This document shows positions 1 through 5,390 of a stretch of 5,390 nt of DNA, piece by piece. This DNA is from Nitrospirota bacterium (GTDB lineage: Bacteria; Nitrospinota; Nitrospinia; Nitrospinales; VA-1), in assembly GCA_003235465.1 (NCBI GenBank), contig QJWD01000322.1:1-5390 (forward strand), read 5' to 3'. Both the position numbers and the translations under genes were made by a program. The notes beneath the pieces are model-generated. The model had not been told where the DNA came from, did no database searches, and saw only the letters and a program-made list of their open reading frames with translations. Within the stretch, counting starts at the first letter, position 1; the number at the start of each line of letters is the position of its first letter.

Positions 1-1
1 C

Positions 2-277
2 GGCAAACTGCTGTATGAAAAAACCGCCAAGCCGATGGCCTGCAAGAACTGTCATGGCGACGCCGGTGACGGCGGCGGCAAGCTGGGCGCGGCGCTGAAG
101 CCGAAGCCCCGCAACTTCGCCTGCGCCGAGACGATGAAGGACGTGTCGGCCGGCCAGATGTTCCACATTATCAAGAACGGTTCTCCCGGAACCGGCATGG
201 CGCCCCACGGCAAGACCTTGAAGGACAAGGAAATCTGGGACGTCATCAAATACATCCGCGGCAGCTGGGTCAAATAG
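2..277 (+). CDS. Class I c-type cytochrome, 3' part (5' end outside window)
   Basis: This is a periplasmic or membrane-associated electron carrier with one covalently bound haem. The frame is open from base 2, so the N-terminus, including any signal peptide or membrane anchor, lies upstream of the window. A start at the ATG at 35 is unlikely because it would fall two codons before the haem site. The visible part is about 91 residues. It contains the haem-attachment motif CKNCH at 41-55. The likely distal axial Met is in a Gly-Thr-Gly-Met-Ala-Pro context, with its codon at 197-199. A C-terminal helix of the type KEIWDVIKYIRG follows, as is usual in class I cytochrome c. An additional Cys (in NFACAE) is not part of a second CxxCH. 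The stop codon is followed closely by a strong terminator, so this is the last gene of its transcript. Its redox partner cannot be told from this fragment. Confidence 0.9.
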   Translation, partial: GKLLYEKTAKPMACKNCHGDAGDGGGKLGAALKPKPRNFACAETMKDVSAGQMFHIIKNGSPGTGMAPHGKTLKDKEIWDVIKYIRGSWVK

Positions 278-303
278 AGCTCCGACCCCTGTTCCTTCGG
301 TTG

Positions 304-335
304 GCAGGCCGCCTCTGGCGGCCTGCTTTTTTTTT
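304..335 (+). terminator. Strong intrinsic terminator after the cytochrome gene
   Basis: A perfect 10-bp GC-rich stem (GCAGGCCGCC at 304-313 with GGCGGCCTGC at 317-326) encloses a 3-nt TCT loop and is followed at once by nine T at 327-335. It starts 27 nt after the cytochrome stop codon. Read on the minus strand, the hairpin is not followed by a T tract, so it should end plus-strand transcription only. The converging kinase operon, which stops at 371, would use something else. Confidence 0.92.
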
Positions 336-370
336 GGCTGAATGCGGCCTGGGCGATGAGACGGGCGGAT

Positions 371-1489
371 TCAGGGCGCGCCCCTGGTCATGGGAATTTC
401 GAAACTGAAGGTGGAGCCTTTTCCTGGAGCACTCTGAACGCTGAGATGCCCCTCGTGCGCCTCCACCATTTTTTTTGCGATGGCGAGGCCGAGGCCGTGG
501 CTCGGTTCGTCACCGGTCGGGCGGCTCGCCAGCTTTTGAAAGGGGCCGAACAGTTTGCCCTGGTCCTCGGTGGAGATGCCGGGGCCCTCGTCTTCGACGC
601 TGAAGCGCGCCCGGCCGCCCGCGGCCTTCAGGCTGACGCGGATGTTCTTTCCCGGCGGCGAGAACTTGATGGCGTTGCTCACCAAGTTGTCGATGACCTG
701 GGCGATGCGGTTGGCGTCGAAGGCGAAGGGGCTGAGCTCATCCAGGGCGGCCTCAAGGGTGAGGTCCTTTTTATCCGCCAGGAAACGATGGATGCGTAGC
801 CGGCTTTCGACGAGCTTCGCCAGCGACTCCACCTTGGACTGAAGCTCCAGTCGCCCGCTTTCGATCATCGAGATGTTGAGCAAATCGCCCAGGAGGTCGA
901 GCATGTTGCCGCTGATCTCGTCGATGGCGGCGAGGAATTCAGTGCGCGTTTCGGGGGGCAGCCCGTCGCCCTGGTCGAGGAGGATGCGCGCGTAGCCGCG
1001 GATGGAGGTGATGGGGTTTTTCAGGTCGTGCGAAGCCATGCCGAGAAACTTGTTCTTGAGATCGTTGACCTCGACCAGCTTGCGGTTCTTCTCGGTCAAC
1101 TCCTCGAGCAGGTGCTTGCGCTGCAGGTGAAAGTGGACGCGGGTGAGCACCTCCTCCTCGCGGAACGGTTTGGCGATGTAATCGACGGCGCCGAGGGAAA
1201 ACCCCTTGACGACATCCTCGGCGTCGCTCTTCGCGGTGATGAACAGGATGGGGATGTGTTTCGTGGCCGGATCGGCCATGAGCCTCCGGCAGGTTTCAAA
1301 CCCGTCGATGCCCGGCATCATGATATCGAGCAGGATGAGGTCGGGCAGGGTTTTCGCCGCCAGCTTGATCGCCGCCTCGCCGCTTCCGGCGACGGAGATC
1401 TTGTGCCCCTCGGCTTCGAGCATCTGGTCGAGCACGTCGATGTTTGCGGGGGTGTCGTCGACGATGAGGATGCGTGAGGCTTCAGGCAT
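371..1489 (-). CDS. Soluble receiver-histidine kinase (REC-HisKA-HATPase)
   Basis: This is a cytosolic two-component protein of 372 residues with no membrane segment. Residues 5-120 form a receiver domain: acidic pocket Asp11/Asp12, phosphoacceptor Asp55 (LLDIMMPG), Thr85 and Lys107 (KPF). A short coiled coil (about 120-147) leads to the HisKA dimerisation helix with the H-box His154 (ASHDLKNP). The HATPase_c domain (about 255-368) has the N-box Asn272 (NLVSNAIKFS), G1 DEGPG at 300-304, an F-box near 314-317 and G2 GLGLA at 332-336. All catalytic residues are present, so it should be active. The ATG overlaps the 3' end of the upstream kinase by 8 nt, with GGAG about 10 nt before the start, so translation is probably coupled. 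The receiver likely takes phosphate from the upstream hybrid kinase and controls this kinase core. That is inference from arrangement. It has no output domain. Confidence 0.93.
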   Translation of the reverse strand: MPEASRILIVDDTPANIDVLDQMLEAEGHKISVAGSGEAAIKLAAKTLPDLILLDIMMPGIDGFETCRRLMADPATKHIPILFITAKSDAEDVVKGFSLGAVDYIAKPFREEEVLTRVHFHLQRKHLLEELTEKNRKLVEVNDLKNKFLGMASHDLKNPITSIRGYARILLDQGDGLPPETRTEFLAAIDEISGNMLDLLGDLLNISMIESGRLELQSKVESLAKLVESRLRIHRFLADKKDLTLEAALDELSPFAFDANRIAQVIDNLVSNAIKFSPPGKNIRVSLKAAGGRARFSVEDEGPGISTEDQGKLFGPFQKLASRPTGDEPSHGLGLAIAKKMVEAHEGHLSVQSAPGKGSTFSFEIPMTRGAP

Positions 1490-3992
1490 GGTCCAGCGTC
1501 TCCAGGAGGTGGAGGATCTTGTTCATGTCGTAGGTTTCAAGGTGCGGCCTCAGGTGATCGAGCAGGGCCTGGCCGTGCTCGCCTTCGGCCCTCAGTTCTG
1601 CGAAGCCGGCCTTGAGGTCGGTGAGGCTGGCGGCCTCCGCCGCCTTCCTTAAGCGGCTCAGGAGTTCGCCCGGCAGGCGGATGTCCGAAATCGGCAGCGC
1701 CTTTGCCGCCTTGCTCTCGGGCGGTTCGTCCCAGGTGAGGTTCAACAGTTCGCTCAGGCAGTCGTAGATGCGGTCGATGACGAAGGGCTTGGGGATGAAA
1801 CTGTCGAAGCCGGCCTCGAGGGTGGATTTCTGCTGATGGTCGAACGCGGAAGCGGAGATCGCCACGGTTTTGATGCCGGCGCCGGGGAACTCTTCGCGAA
1901 TGGCCTTTAAGGCCTCGGTGCCGTTCATCACCGGCATGCGGAGATCCATGAAAATGATATCGGGGCGCGAGGCGCGCACCATATGCAACGCCTGCTCGCC
2001 ATTTTGGGCGGTTTCAACTTCAAAGCCGGCTTCCTGCAAAATCTGCAAGAGAACATCCCGGTTGTGGACGTTGTCGTCCACCACCAACGCCCTGCGGTGA
2101 ACCCCCTGGGGCAGGCGGGGGTGAAGGGGCTGCGCGCTCGGGCGGGCCGCGCCGGGCGCTTCCGGCAGGTCCAGGGTGAAGGCGAAGCGGGAGCCACGGC
2201 CGGGTTCCGAGACCAGCTCGAGTTCCCCCTGCATCAGTTCGATCTGGTTTTTTGCGATGGCCAGGCCGAGGCCCGTGCCGCCGTGCGTCGGCCCCGCCTG
2301 CTCCTGATGGAAGGGCTCGAAGATGCGTTTCTGTTGCTCGCGGGCGATGCCGCGGCCGGTGTCGATCACCTCGAACTTCGTCTTCGCGCCGCCGCGGCTG
2401 ACGCGGAAGGTGATTCCCCCCTCCTCGGTGAACTTGACGGCGTTACTGAGCAGGTTGATCAACACCTGCTTGATCTTGATCTCGTCGCCGAAAACCCTGC
2501 CGGCGTCGGCGGGAACTTCCACCTCCCAGGTCAGCCCCTTTTCCTCCGAGCGCTGCTGGGCGATGGACGATATGCCGCGCACCAGCTCGCCGAGATCGAA
2601 CTCGCTCTGGCGGAGTTCCATTTTTCCCGCCTCGATCTTGGAGATGTCGAGAATGTCGTTGATGAGCGACATCAGGTGATCGCCGCTTTTCAGGATGTTT
2701 TCCAGGTTCGCCCTCTGGGCGGCGGCGAGGTTGAGGTTGCGGCTCAAAATCTGCGCGTAACCGAGGATGGCGTTCATCGGCGTGCGAATCTCGTGGCTCA
2801 TGTTGGCGAGGAAGGTGCTCTTGGCCCGGCTTGCGGTCTCGGCCTCTTCCTTGGCGATGTTGAGCGCCTTTTCAGCCTCAGCGCGCGCGCTGATCTCCTG
2901 CTTCAACTGCTCGTTGGCGCGGGTGAGTTCCTCGGTCCTCGCCTGCACCTGCTGTTCCACCTGGCGGGTGCGCGAGGTCGCCATCCTGAGAATGATGGCG
3001 ATGAACACCGCGAAGCCGAGGGTGCTGCCCGCCGCGAGAAAAGCGTATGCGCGGTTGGGGCCGTTGTGGAACCGGTCGGTTCCCTGCCAGAGCAAGAACC
3101 AGGTGCGGCCGGACACGTTGAGCACGTTCTGCATTTCAAACCGCGGTTTGGCGATCGGCTCGCCGTAGAGCTTGTTTTCCGGGTTGAGGTCGCTGCCGTC
3201 GTAGATGACGAGGTTGATGCCGGGCACCAGGTAGGGGGTGACCATCTGGTCGATCATATCCTTGATTTTATAAAAGCCGACGACGAAGCCCTTGAGATCG
3301 GCCGGCCCGAACAGCGAGGGGTTGCGGCTGGCGTCGCCCCGGTAAAACGGTGCGAACACCACGATGCCGCGGCGGTCGCCGATGCCGGGAAGAAACACCA
3401 CCTGCCTCGAGGCGAGCGGCCTGCCGGTGGCGCGCGCCTCGGCGAGAAATTCCCTAAGCACCGGGTGGCTGGCGAGGTCGTACCCGAGCAGCGCCTCGTT
3501 GCCGCGAAACGGTTCGGTGTAATAGACGGGGAAAAATTCCTTGCGGTTGCCCGCTTCCACCAGCGCGCCCCCCGGCCCCGGCTCCCAAATGCGGAAATAA
3601 CCGAGCCCCGCCTGCTTCTGGGCGCTTTCGTAGGCTTCCCGCTCCCGGTAGGTGATTCGGGGCACCCATTTGAGGGAGTGGATGTAGCTGTTGCTGCGCA
3701 GGATGGGCTGCACGTAGGTGGAAAATTCCGGCTGCACGTAGGTGGAAAATTCCTCGCGCGTGACCTGCTCGGAGGCGTTGAACAGGGAGAGGATGCCGAG
3801 CAGCTCCTTTTCGATGATCTCCAGCTTGCCGCCCAGGATGAGGACGTTTTCCAGAACCTCCTGCTCCATCGCGCCGACCCACAGGCTCTTTTGCTCCTCC
3901 CACGTGACCTTGAGCACGATGCCCGCGATCAGCAGGCCGCACAAAAGGATCCAGCGAGTCTGGTTCATGAAGCCTCTCGAAGTGTCCGTCAT
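1482..3992 (-). CDS. Membrane hybrid sensor histidine kinase (CHASE-HisKA-HATPase-REC)
   Basis: This is an inner-membrane sensor kinase of 836 residues. A hydrophobic helix at about 14-30 and another at about 316-336 bracket a periplasmic CHASE domain (about 70-305), recognisable from the stretch LKWVPRITYREREAYE and the later YYTEP and GIVVFAPFY segments. CHASE domains bind small ligands; the ligand here is unknown. A coiled coil (340-392) joins the HisKA domain with His400 (MSHEIRTPMN). The HATPase_c domain follows with N-box Asn517, G1 DTGRG at 544-548 and G2 GTGLG at 572-576. The receiver (634-750) has Asp639/Asp640, phosphoacceptor Asp683, Ser713 and Lys735. The last 85 residues are helical and lack the usual HPt HxxKG signature. 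An 8-residue segment (EFSTYVQP) is duplicated at 81-96. An alternative start at Met9 (3968) has a better ribosome binding site (GAGAGG) and gives a cleaner N-terminal anchor. The gene heads a two-gene operon. Confidence 0.94.
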   Translation of the reverse strand: MTDTSRGFMNQTRWILLCGLLIAGIVLKVTWEEQKSLWVGAMEQEVLENVLILGGKLEIIEKELLGILSLFNASEQVTREEFSTYVQPEFSTYVQPILRSNSYIHSLKWVPRITYREREAYESAQKQAGLGYFRIWEPGPGGALVEAGNRKEFFPVYYTEPFRGNEALLGYDLASHPVLREFLAEARATGRPLASRQVVFLPGIGDRRGIVVFAPFYRGDASRNPSLFGPADLKGFVVGFYKIKDMIDQMVTPYLVPGINLVIYDGSDLNPENKLYGEPIAKPRFEMQNVLNVSGRTWFLLWQGTDRFHNGPNRAYAFLAAGSTLGFAVFIAIILRMATSRTRQVEQQVQARTEELTRANEQLKQEISARAEAEKALNIAKEEAETASRAKSTFLANMSHEIRTPMNAILGYAQILSRNLNLAAAQRANLENILKSGDHLMSLINDILDISKIEAGKMELRQSEFDLGELVRGISSIAQQRSEEKGLTWEVEVPADAGRVFGDEIKIKQVLINLLSNAVKFTEEGGITFRVSRGGAKTKFEVIDTGRGIAREQQKRIFEPFHQEQAGPTHGGTGLGLAIAKNQIELMQGELELVSEPGRGSRFAFTLDLPEAPGAARPSAQPLHPRLPQGVHRRALVVDDNVHNRDVLLQILQEAGFEVETAQNGEQALHMVRASRPDIIFMDLRMPVMNGTEALKAIREEFPGAGIKTVAISASAFDHQQKSTLEAGFDSFIPKPFVIDRIYDCLSELLNLTWDEPPESKAAKALPISDIRLPGELLSRLRKAAEAASLTDLKAGFAELRAEGEHGQALLDHLRPHLETYDMNKILHLLETLDHA
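3706..3753. repeat. Perfect 24-bp tandem duplication inside the CHASE coding region
   Basis: Two adjacent, identical 24-bp units lie at 3706-3729 and 3730-3753. The flanking bases do not continue the match, so there are exactly two copies. The length is a multiple of three, so the frame is kept and the protein carries EFSTYVQP twice (residues 81-88 and 89-96). One copy already fits the usual start of CHASE domains, so the other looks like an insertion. Identity at every wobble position suggests a recent event. Confidence 0.95.
3964..3979 (-). promoter_or_regulatory. Ribosome binding site favouring Met9 as the hybrid kinase start
   Basis: On the minus strand GAGAGG lies 4 nt before the ATG at 3968-3966 (Met9). 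The longer start at 3992 has only a short GGA, in TTGGAACG, before it. Met9 would place the N-terminal membrane helix about six residues from the start. The two starts cannot be separated by sequence alone; both give the same domains. Confidence 0.4.
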
Positions 3993-4032
3993 CGTTCCAA
4001 GGCGCGTTGGGCCTGCGTTTGATCACCCCGCC

Positions 4033-4061
4033 ATTATACGGCTTAAGGCGTCCTCGGGCGA
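4033..4061 (-). promoter_or_regulatory. Candidate promoter of the two-kinase operon
   Basis: The minus strand carries a perfect sigma-70 type -10 box, TATAAT, at 4038-4033. Transcription would start near 4026, about 35 nt before the ATG at 3992. There is no good -35 box at 17-nt spacing (TCGCCC at 4061-4056), so an activator may be needed. The area just upstream holds a small inverted repeat, CCTCG-GG-CGAGG at 4052-4063, that overlaps the expected -35 region and could be an operator. This is inference only. Confidence 0.45.
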
Positions 4062-4090
4062 GGCCTTTCAAGGCGGCGCGCGCGGCGGGC

Positions 4091-4119
4091 TGGAAACAGC
4101 CATCGACATTGGATACACT
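4091..4119 (+). promoter_or_regulatory. ychJ: Weak candidate promoter of ychJ
   Basis: TGGAAA at 4091-4096 and TACACT at 4114-4119 are separated by 17 nt. Each matches the sigma-70 consensus at 4 of 6 bases. Transcription would start near 4126, leaving a 5' leader of about 40 nt. Matches of this quality occur by chance fairly often. Confidence 0.3.
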
Positions 4120-4153
4120 GGCGTCCTGGTTTTATCCGGTTACCCCCGTCCCC

Positions 4154-4160
4154 AAGGAAG
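4154..4160 (+). promoter_or_regulatory. ychJ: Ribosome binding site of ychJ
   Basis: AAGGAAG ends 6 nt before the ATG at 4167. This fixes the start, which also places the first Cys-x-Cys of the N-terminal SEC-C motif at residues 4-6, as in other YchJ proteins. Confidence 0.75.
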
Positions 4161-4166
4161 CAACGA

Positions 4167-4670
4167 ATGAAAGACTGCCCCTGCGGTTCCCACTTTGCCT
4201 ACACCGACTGCTGCGGCCCCCTGATTCGCGGCGCGATTTTCGCCGACACCGCGGAAGACCTGATGCGCTCGCGCTACACCGCGACGGTTTTAGGCGAGAC
4301 CGCCTACCTGAGAGACACGCTCTTGCCTGAAGAGCGACCCGAAGGCGGTTCGGCAAAGGAAGCGGCGAGCCGTATTCGTTTCAAGCGCCTGGAGATCCTC
4401 GGCAGCAAAAACGGCGAGCGCGGCGATGTGGAAGGGGAGGTGCGTTTTCAGGCGGTCTACGACGATGGCGAGGGAGAAAAAACGCTCAGCGAAACATCCC
4501 GCTTTATCCACCAGGACGGACGCTGGTATTACAGCGATAAAAAGTCGCGCGTGCAAACCACCGCCGCGAAAGCCAAAGGCCCGGTGGTTAGAAGCGGGCC
4601 GAAAGTCGGGAGGAACGACCCGTGTCCCTGCGGCAGTGGCAAAAAATTCAAGAAATGCTGCGGAAAATGA
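4167..4670 (+). CDS. ychJ: YchJ-family protein with two SEC-C zinc-binding motifs
   Basis: This is a cytosolic protein of 167 residues, slightly longer than the roughly 152-residue E. coli YchJ (UPF0225 family). Residues 1-17 are an N-terminal SEC-C motif: Cys4-x-Cys6, eight residues, Cys15-Cys16. A middle NTF2-like YchJ domain follows. It includes the conserved LMRSRYTA segment (32-39) and, near its end, [12 protein letters not shown]. After a Lys/Ala-rich linker (about 130-146) comes a second SEC-C motif, [18 protein letters not shown], with Cys153, Cys155, Cys164 and Cys165. SEC-C motifs, first seen at the C-terminus of SecA, bind zinc. The precise role of YchJ is not firmly established. 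The gene stands alone between a divergent kinase operon and a convergent hypothetical gene. Its ribosome binding site is good, and a modest hairpin with a T tract lies downstream at 4731-4760. Confidence 0.93.
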   Translation: MKDCPCGSHFAYTDCCGPLIRGAIFADTAEDLMRSRYTATVLGETAYLRDTLLPEERPEGGSAKEAASRIRFKRLEILGSKNGERGDVEGEVRFQAVYDDGEGEKTLSETSRFIHQDGRWYYSDKKSRVQTTAAKAKGPVVRSGPKVGRNDPCPCGSGKKFKKCCGK

Positions 4671-4720
4671 ACGGCGGCCTCATTGGCTAAAGTACGTTGG
4701 GGCGGAAATCGGGCGGGAAG

Positions 4721-4840
4721 AGGGTGTTCAGGCGAGTGCGAGCGCACCAGCCGCGTTTTTAGCGGGAGGAATTTTTAGACTGCGCGGCAGGGTGAAAAAG
4801 GGTGTTCAGGCGAGCGGCCAGCGCACCAGCCGCACGTTTT
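4721..4840. repeat. Imperfect direct duplication of the 3' end of the hypothetical gene
   Basis: Copy A (4721-4759) lies in the intergenic region and copy B (4799-4840) covers the last codons, stop and 3' flank of the minus-strand gene at 4806-5336. They share a perfect 16-nt block (4721-4736 with 4799-4814) and a perfect 14-nt block (4741-4754 with 4820-4833), followed by a shared GTTTT. Between the blocks copy A has 4 nt and copy B has 5 nt, so copy A is out of frame with respect to the stop. The copies are offset by 78 nt at the start. Confidence 0.85.
4731..4760 (+). terminator. Possible terminator of ychJ, built on copy A of the gene-tail repeat
   Basis: GTGCG at 4736-4740 pairs with CGCAC at 4743-4747. 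An outer GGC/GCC pair (4731-4733 with 4750-4752) extends the stem across a 2x2 internal loop. GCG and then five T (4756-4760) follow. The stem is imperfect and the T tract short, so efficiency is doubtful. No better hairpin is seen between the ychJ stop and the convergent gene. Confidence 0.4.
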
Positions 4841-5336
4841 CCCGCCTCAGGCAGGAGGCGACCCGGGCCACCTCGTCGGCGCTGATTTTCAGGTGCGGGA
4901 ACACCGCGTTGACGAAGGCGGCCGTCACCCCGTAAGCCGGTTCGCCGAAGGCCGGCAACGGTTCGCCGCCCCAGCCGTAGCTGGCCTTGTCTGAGGTGAA
5001 GTAGCGAAACAGCATGGTCAGGTGGGCCACCAGGCTGTCCACCGCGGCCTGCCGGGGCTTTCGCTTTCTGCGCGTGGCGATGAGTTTGCGGGGGTACTTG
5101 AGGCCGGCAATGTGGCCCTGGTTGTCCACCTCGTCCTTTTCGGCGTCGTAGTTTTCGGCGATGAAGCAGGTGGCGAGGACGGTGCTCTCCAGGTTGCCGG
5201 GGGTCAGTTCGTTGCCGCCGTTTTTCAGGCGGGCGAGTTTTTCGAGGGCGTTGCGCCCGGCGGGGGAAACGCGGAACCAGGCCTCCCATAATTTGAGTTC
5301 CTGGATTTCCCTCATCAGTTTTCGTTGCGGTTTCAT
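4806..5336 (-). CDS. Hypothetical protein, 176 residues
   Basis: I do not recognise this protein. It has no signal peptide, no hydrophobic membrane segment and no Cys-pair metal motif. It looks mostly alpha-helical and soluble. A charged N-terminus (MKPQRKLMREIQELKLWEAWF) is followed by a central stretch rich in Asp and Glu (about 58-72), a basic cluster (about 82-94, RKLIATRRKRKPR) and an aromatic-rich part (HLTMLFRYF ... YGWGGEP, about 104-126). The basic cluster could touch nucleic acid or simply be exposed. This frame was chosen over an overlapping one at 4759-5289 because it has normal residue composition, whereas the other is an Arg/Pro-rich shadow. The start at 5336 has AAAGG 5 nt upstream. 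The gene converges on ychJ, and a damaged copy of its 3' end lies just beyond its stop. Confidence 0.75.
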   Translation of the reverse strand: MKPQRKLMREIQELKLWEAWFRVSPAGRNALEKLARLKNGGNELTPGNLESTVLATCFIAENYDAEKDEVDNQGHIAGLKYPRKLIATRRKRKPRQAAVDSLVAHLTMLFRYFTSDKASYGWGGEPLPAFGEPAYGVTAAFVNAVFPHLKISADEVARVASCLRRENVRLVRWPLA

Positions 5337-5337
5337 A

Positions 5338-5362
5338 GGAGCCTTTTCCCGGGAGCTTTTCC
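5338..5362. repeat. Short near-identical direct repeat before the hypothetical gene
   Basis: GGAGCCTTTTCC at 5338-5349 and GGAGCTTTTCC at 5352-5362 differ by one C and are 14 nt apart, with the palindrome CCCGGG at 5348-5353 at their junction. The proximal copy includes the ribosome binding site of the minus-strand gene. It could be a binding site for a regulator or a chance repeat. Confidence 0.5.
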
Positions 5363-5381
5363 TGGCGGGGTGATCTGCCAG
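5362..5381. promoter_or_regulatory. Operator-like inverted repeat upstream of the hypothetical gene
   Basis: CTGGC at 5362-5366 and GCCAG at 5377-5381 form 5-bp arms around a 10-bp spacer. The symmetry resembles a dimeric repressor or activator site. It lies about 26-45 nt before the start codon at 5336. It contains the 13-bp sequence that also occurs upstream of the kinase operon. No convincing -10/-35 pair is visible in the 54 nt available here. Confidence 0.3.
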
Positions 5382-5390
5382 CCTGAGTAT

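Noticed and set aside
304..326. Hairpin after the cytochrome considered as a bidirectional terminator for the kinase operon too
   Set aside because: On the minus strand the stem is followed by CAACCGAAGG, without a T tract, so intrinsic termination in that direction is not supported.
1983..4022. A 679-codon open frame on the plus strand opposite the hybrid kinase
   Set aside because: The minus-strand frame encodes a complete set of CHASE, HisKA, HATPase and REC motifs. The plus-strand frame gives no recognisable domains, is rich in Ala, Gly, Val and Leu as expected for an antisense shadow in GC-rich DNA, and runs through the promoter region.
3454..4071. A minus-strand frame that would cover the kinase promoter region and its N-terminus
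   Set aside because: It is a shifted reading of the CHASE coding region with Arg/Gly/Ala-rich composition. The apparent protein repeat in it (IFHLRAA twice) is simply the 24-bp DNA duplication read in another frame.
4529..4747. A small minus-strand frame antisense to ychJ, beginning inside copy A of the repeat
   Set aside because: It lies mostly opposite the well-supported SEC-C coding region and has no family features. I treat it as a shadow. A truncated relic of the hypothetical gene tail remains possible only for its first few codons.
4780..4790. CTGC-GCG-GCAG hairpin beyond the hypothetical gene
   Set aside because: The stem has only 4 bp and is not followed by T residues on the minus strand, so it is not a credible terminator.
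4759..5289. A second 176-codon minus-strand frame overlapping the hypothetical gene
   Set aside because: Its product is extremely rich in Arg, Pro and Gly, typical of a shifted frame in GC-rich DNA. The frame at 4806-5336 has balanced composition and a plausible ribosome binding site.

Overview
The window is about 60% GC by eye and gene-dense. It reads like the chromosome of a Gram-negative bacterium with c-type cytochromes and elaborate two-component signalling. The sequence does not fix the lineage. Pseudomonadota, Desulfobacterota or Nitrospinota would all fit, and this is only a guess. I see no tRNA, rRNA, CRISPR array, transposase or phage gene.

Layout: (1) 2-277 (+) is the 3' part of a class I c-type cytochrome, closed by a textbook intrinsic terminator at 304-335. 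(2) 371-3992 (-) is a two-gene signalling operon. The promoter-proximal gene is a membrane-bound hybrid histidine kinase (CHASE sensor, HisKA, HATPase, REC). It overlaps by 8 nt a soluble REC-HisKA-HATPase protein. (3) 3993-4166 is a divergent intergenic region with a perfect TATAAT on the minus strand and a weaker candidate promoter on the plus strand. (4) 4167-4670 (+) is a YchJ-family protein with a zinc-binding SEC-C motif at each end. (5) 4671-4805 is a convergent intergenic region that carries a degenerate second copy of the 3' end of the next gene. (6) 4806-5336 (-) is an unrecognised, probably soluble 176-residue protein.

How the genes work together: the two kinases probably form one signalling unit. 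The CHASE domain would sense a small ligand in the periplasm, autophosphorylation would occur at His400, and phosphate would move to Asp683 of its own receiver or to Asp55 of the partner's receiver. The partner has its own kinase core, and no DNA-binding or enzymatic output domain lies in the window, so the final output must be elsewhere. The cytochrome, YchJ and hypothetical genes show no sequence-based link to this pair.

The most notable local structures are three. One is a perfect 24-bp in-frame tandem duplication at the start of the CHASE domain. Another is the duplicated gene tail in the 4671-4805 intergenic region. The third is a 13-bp sequence shared, in opposite orientations, by the upstream regions of the kinase operon and the hypothetical gene. 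I found no convincing evidence of an entirely new type of system.
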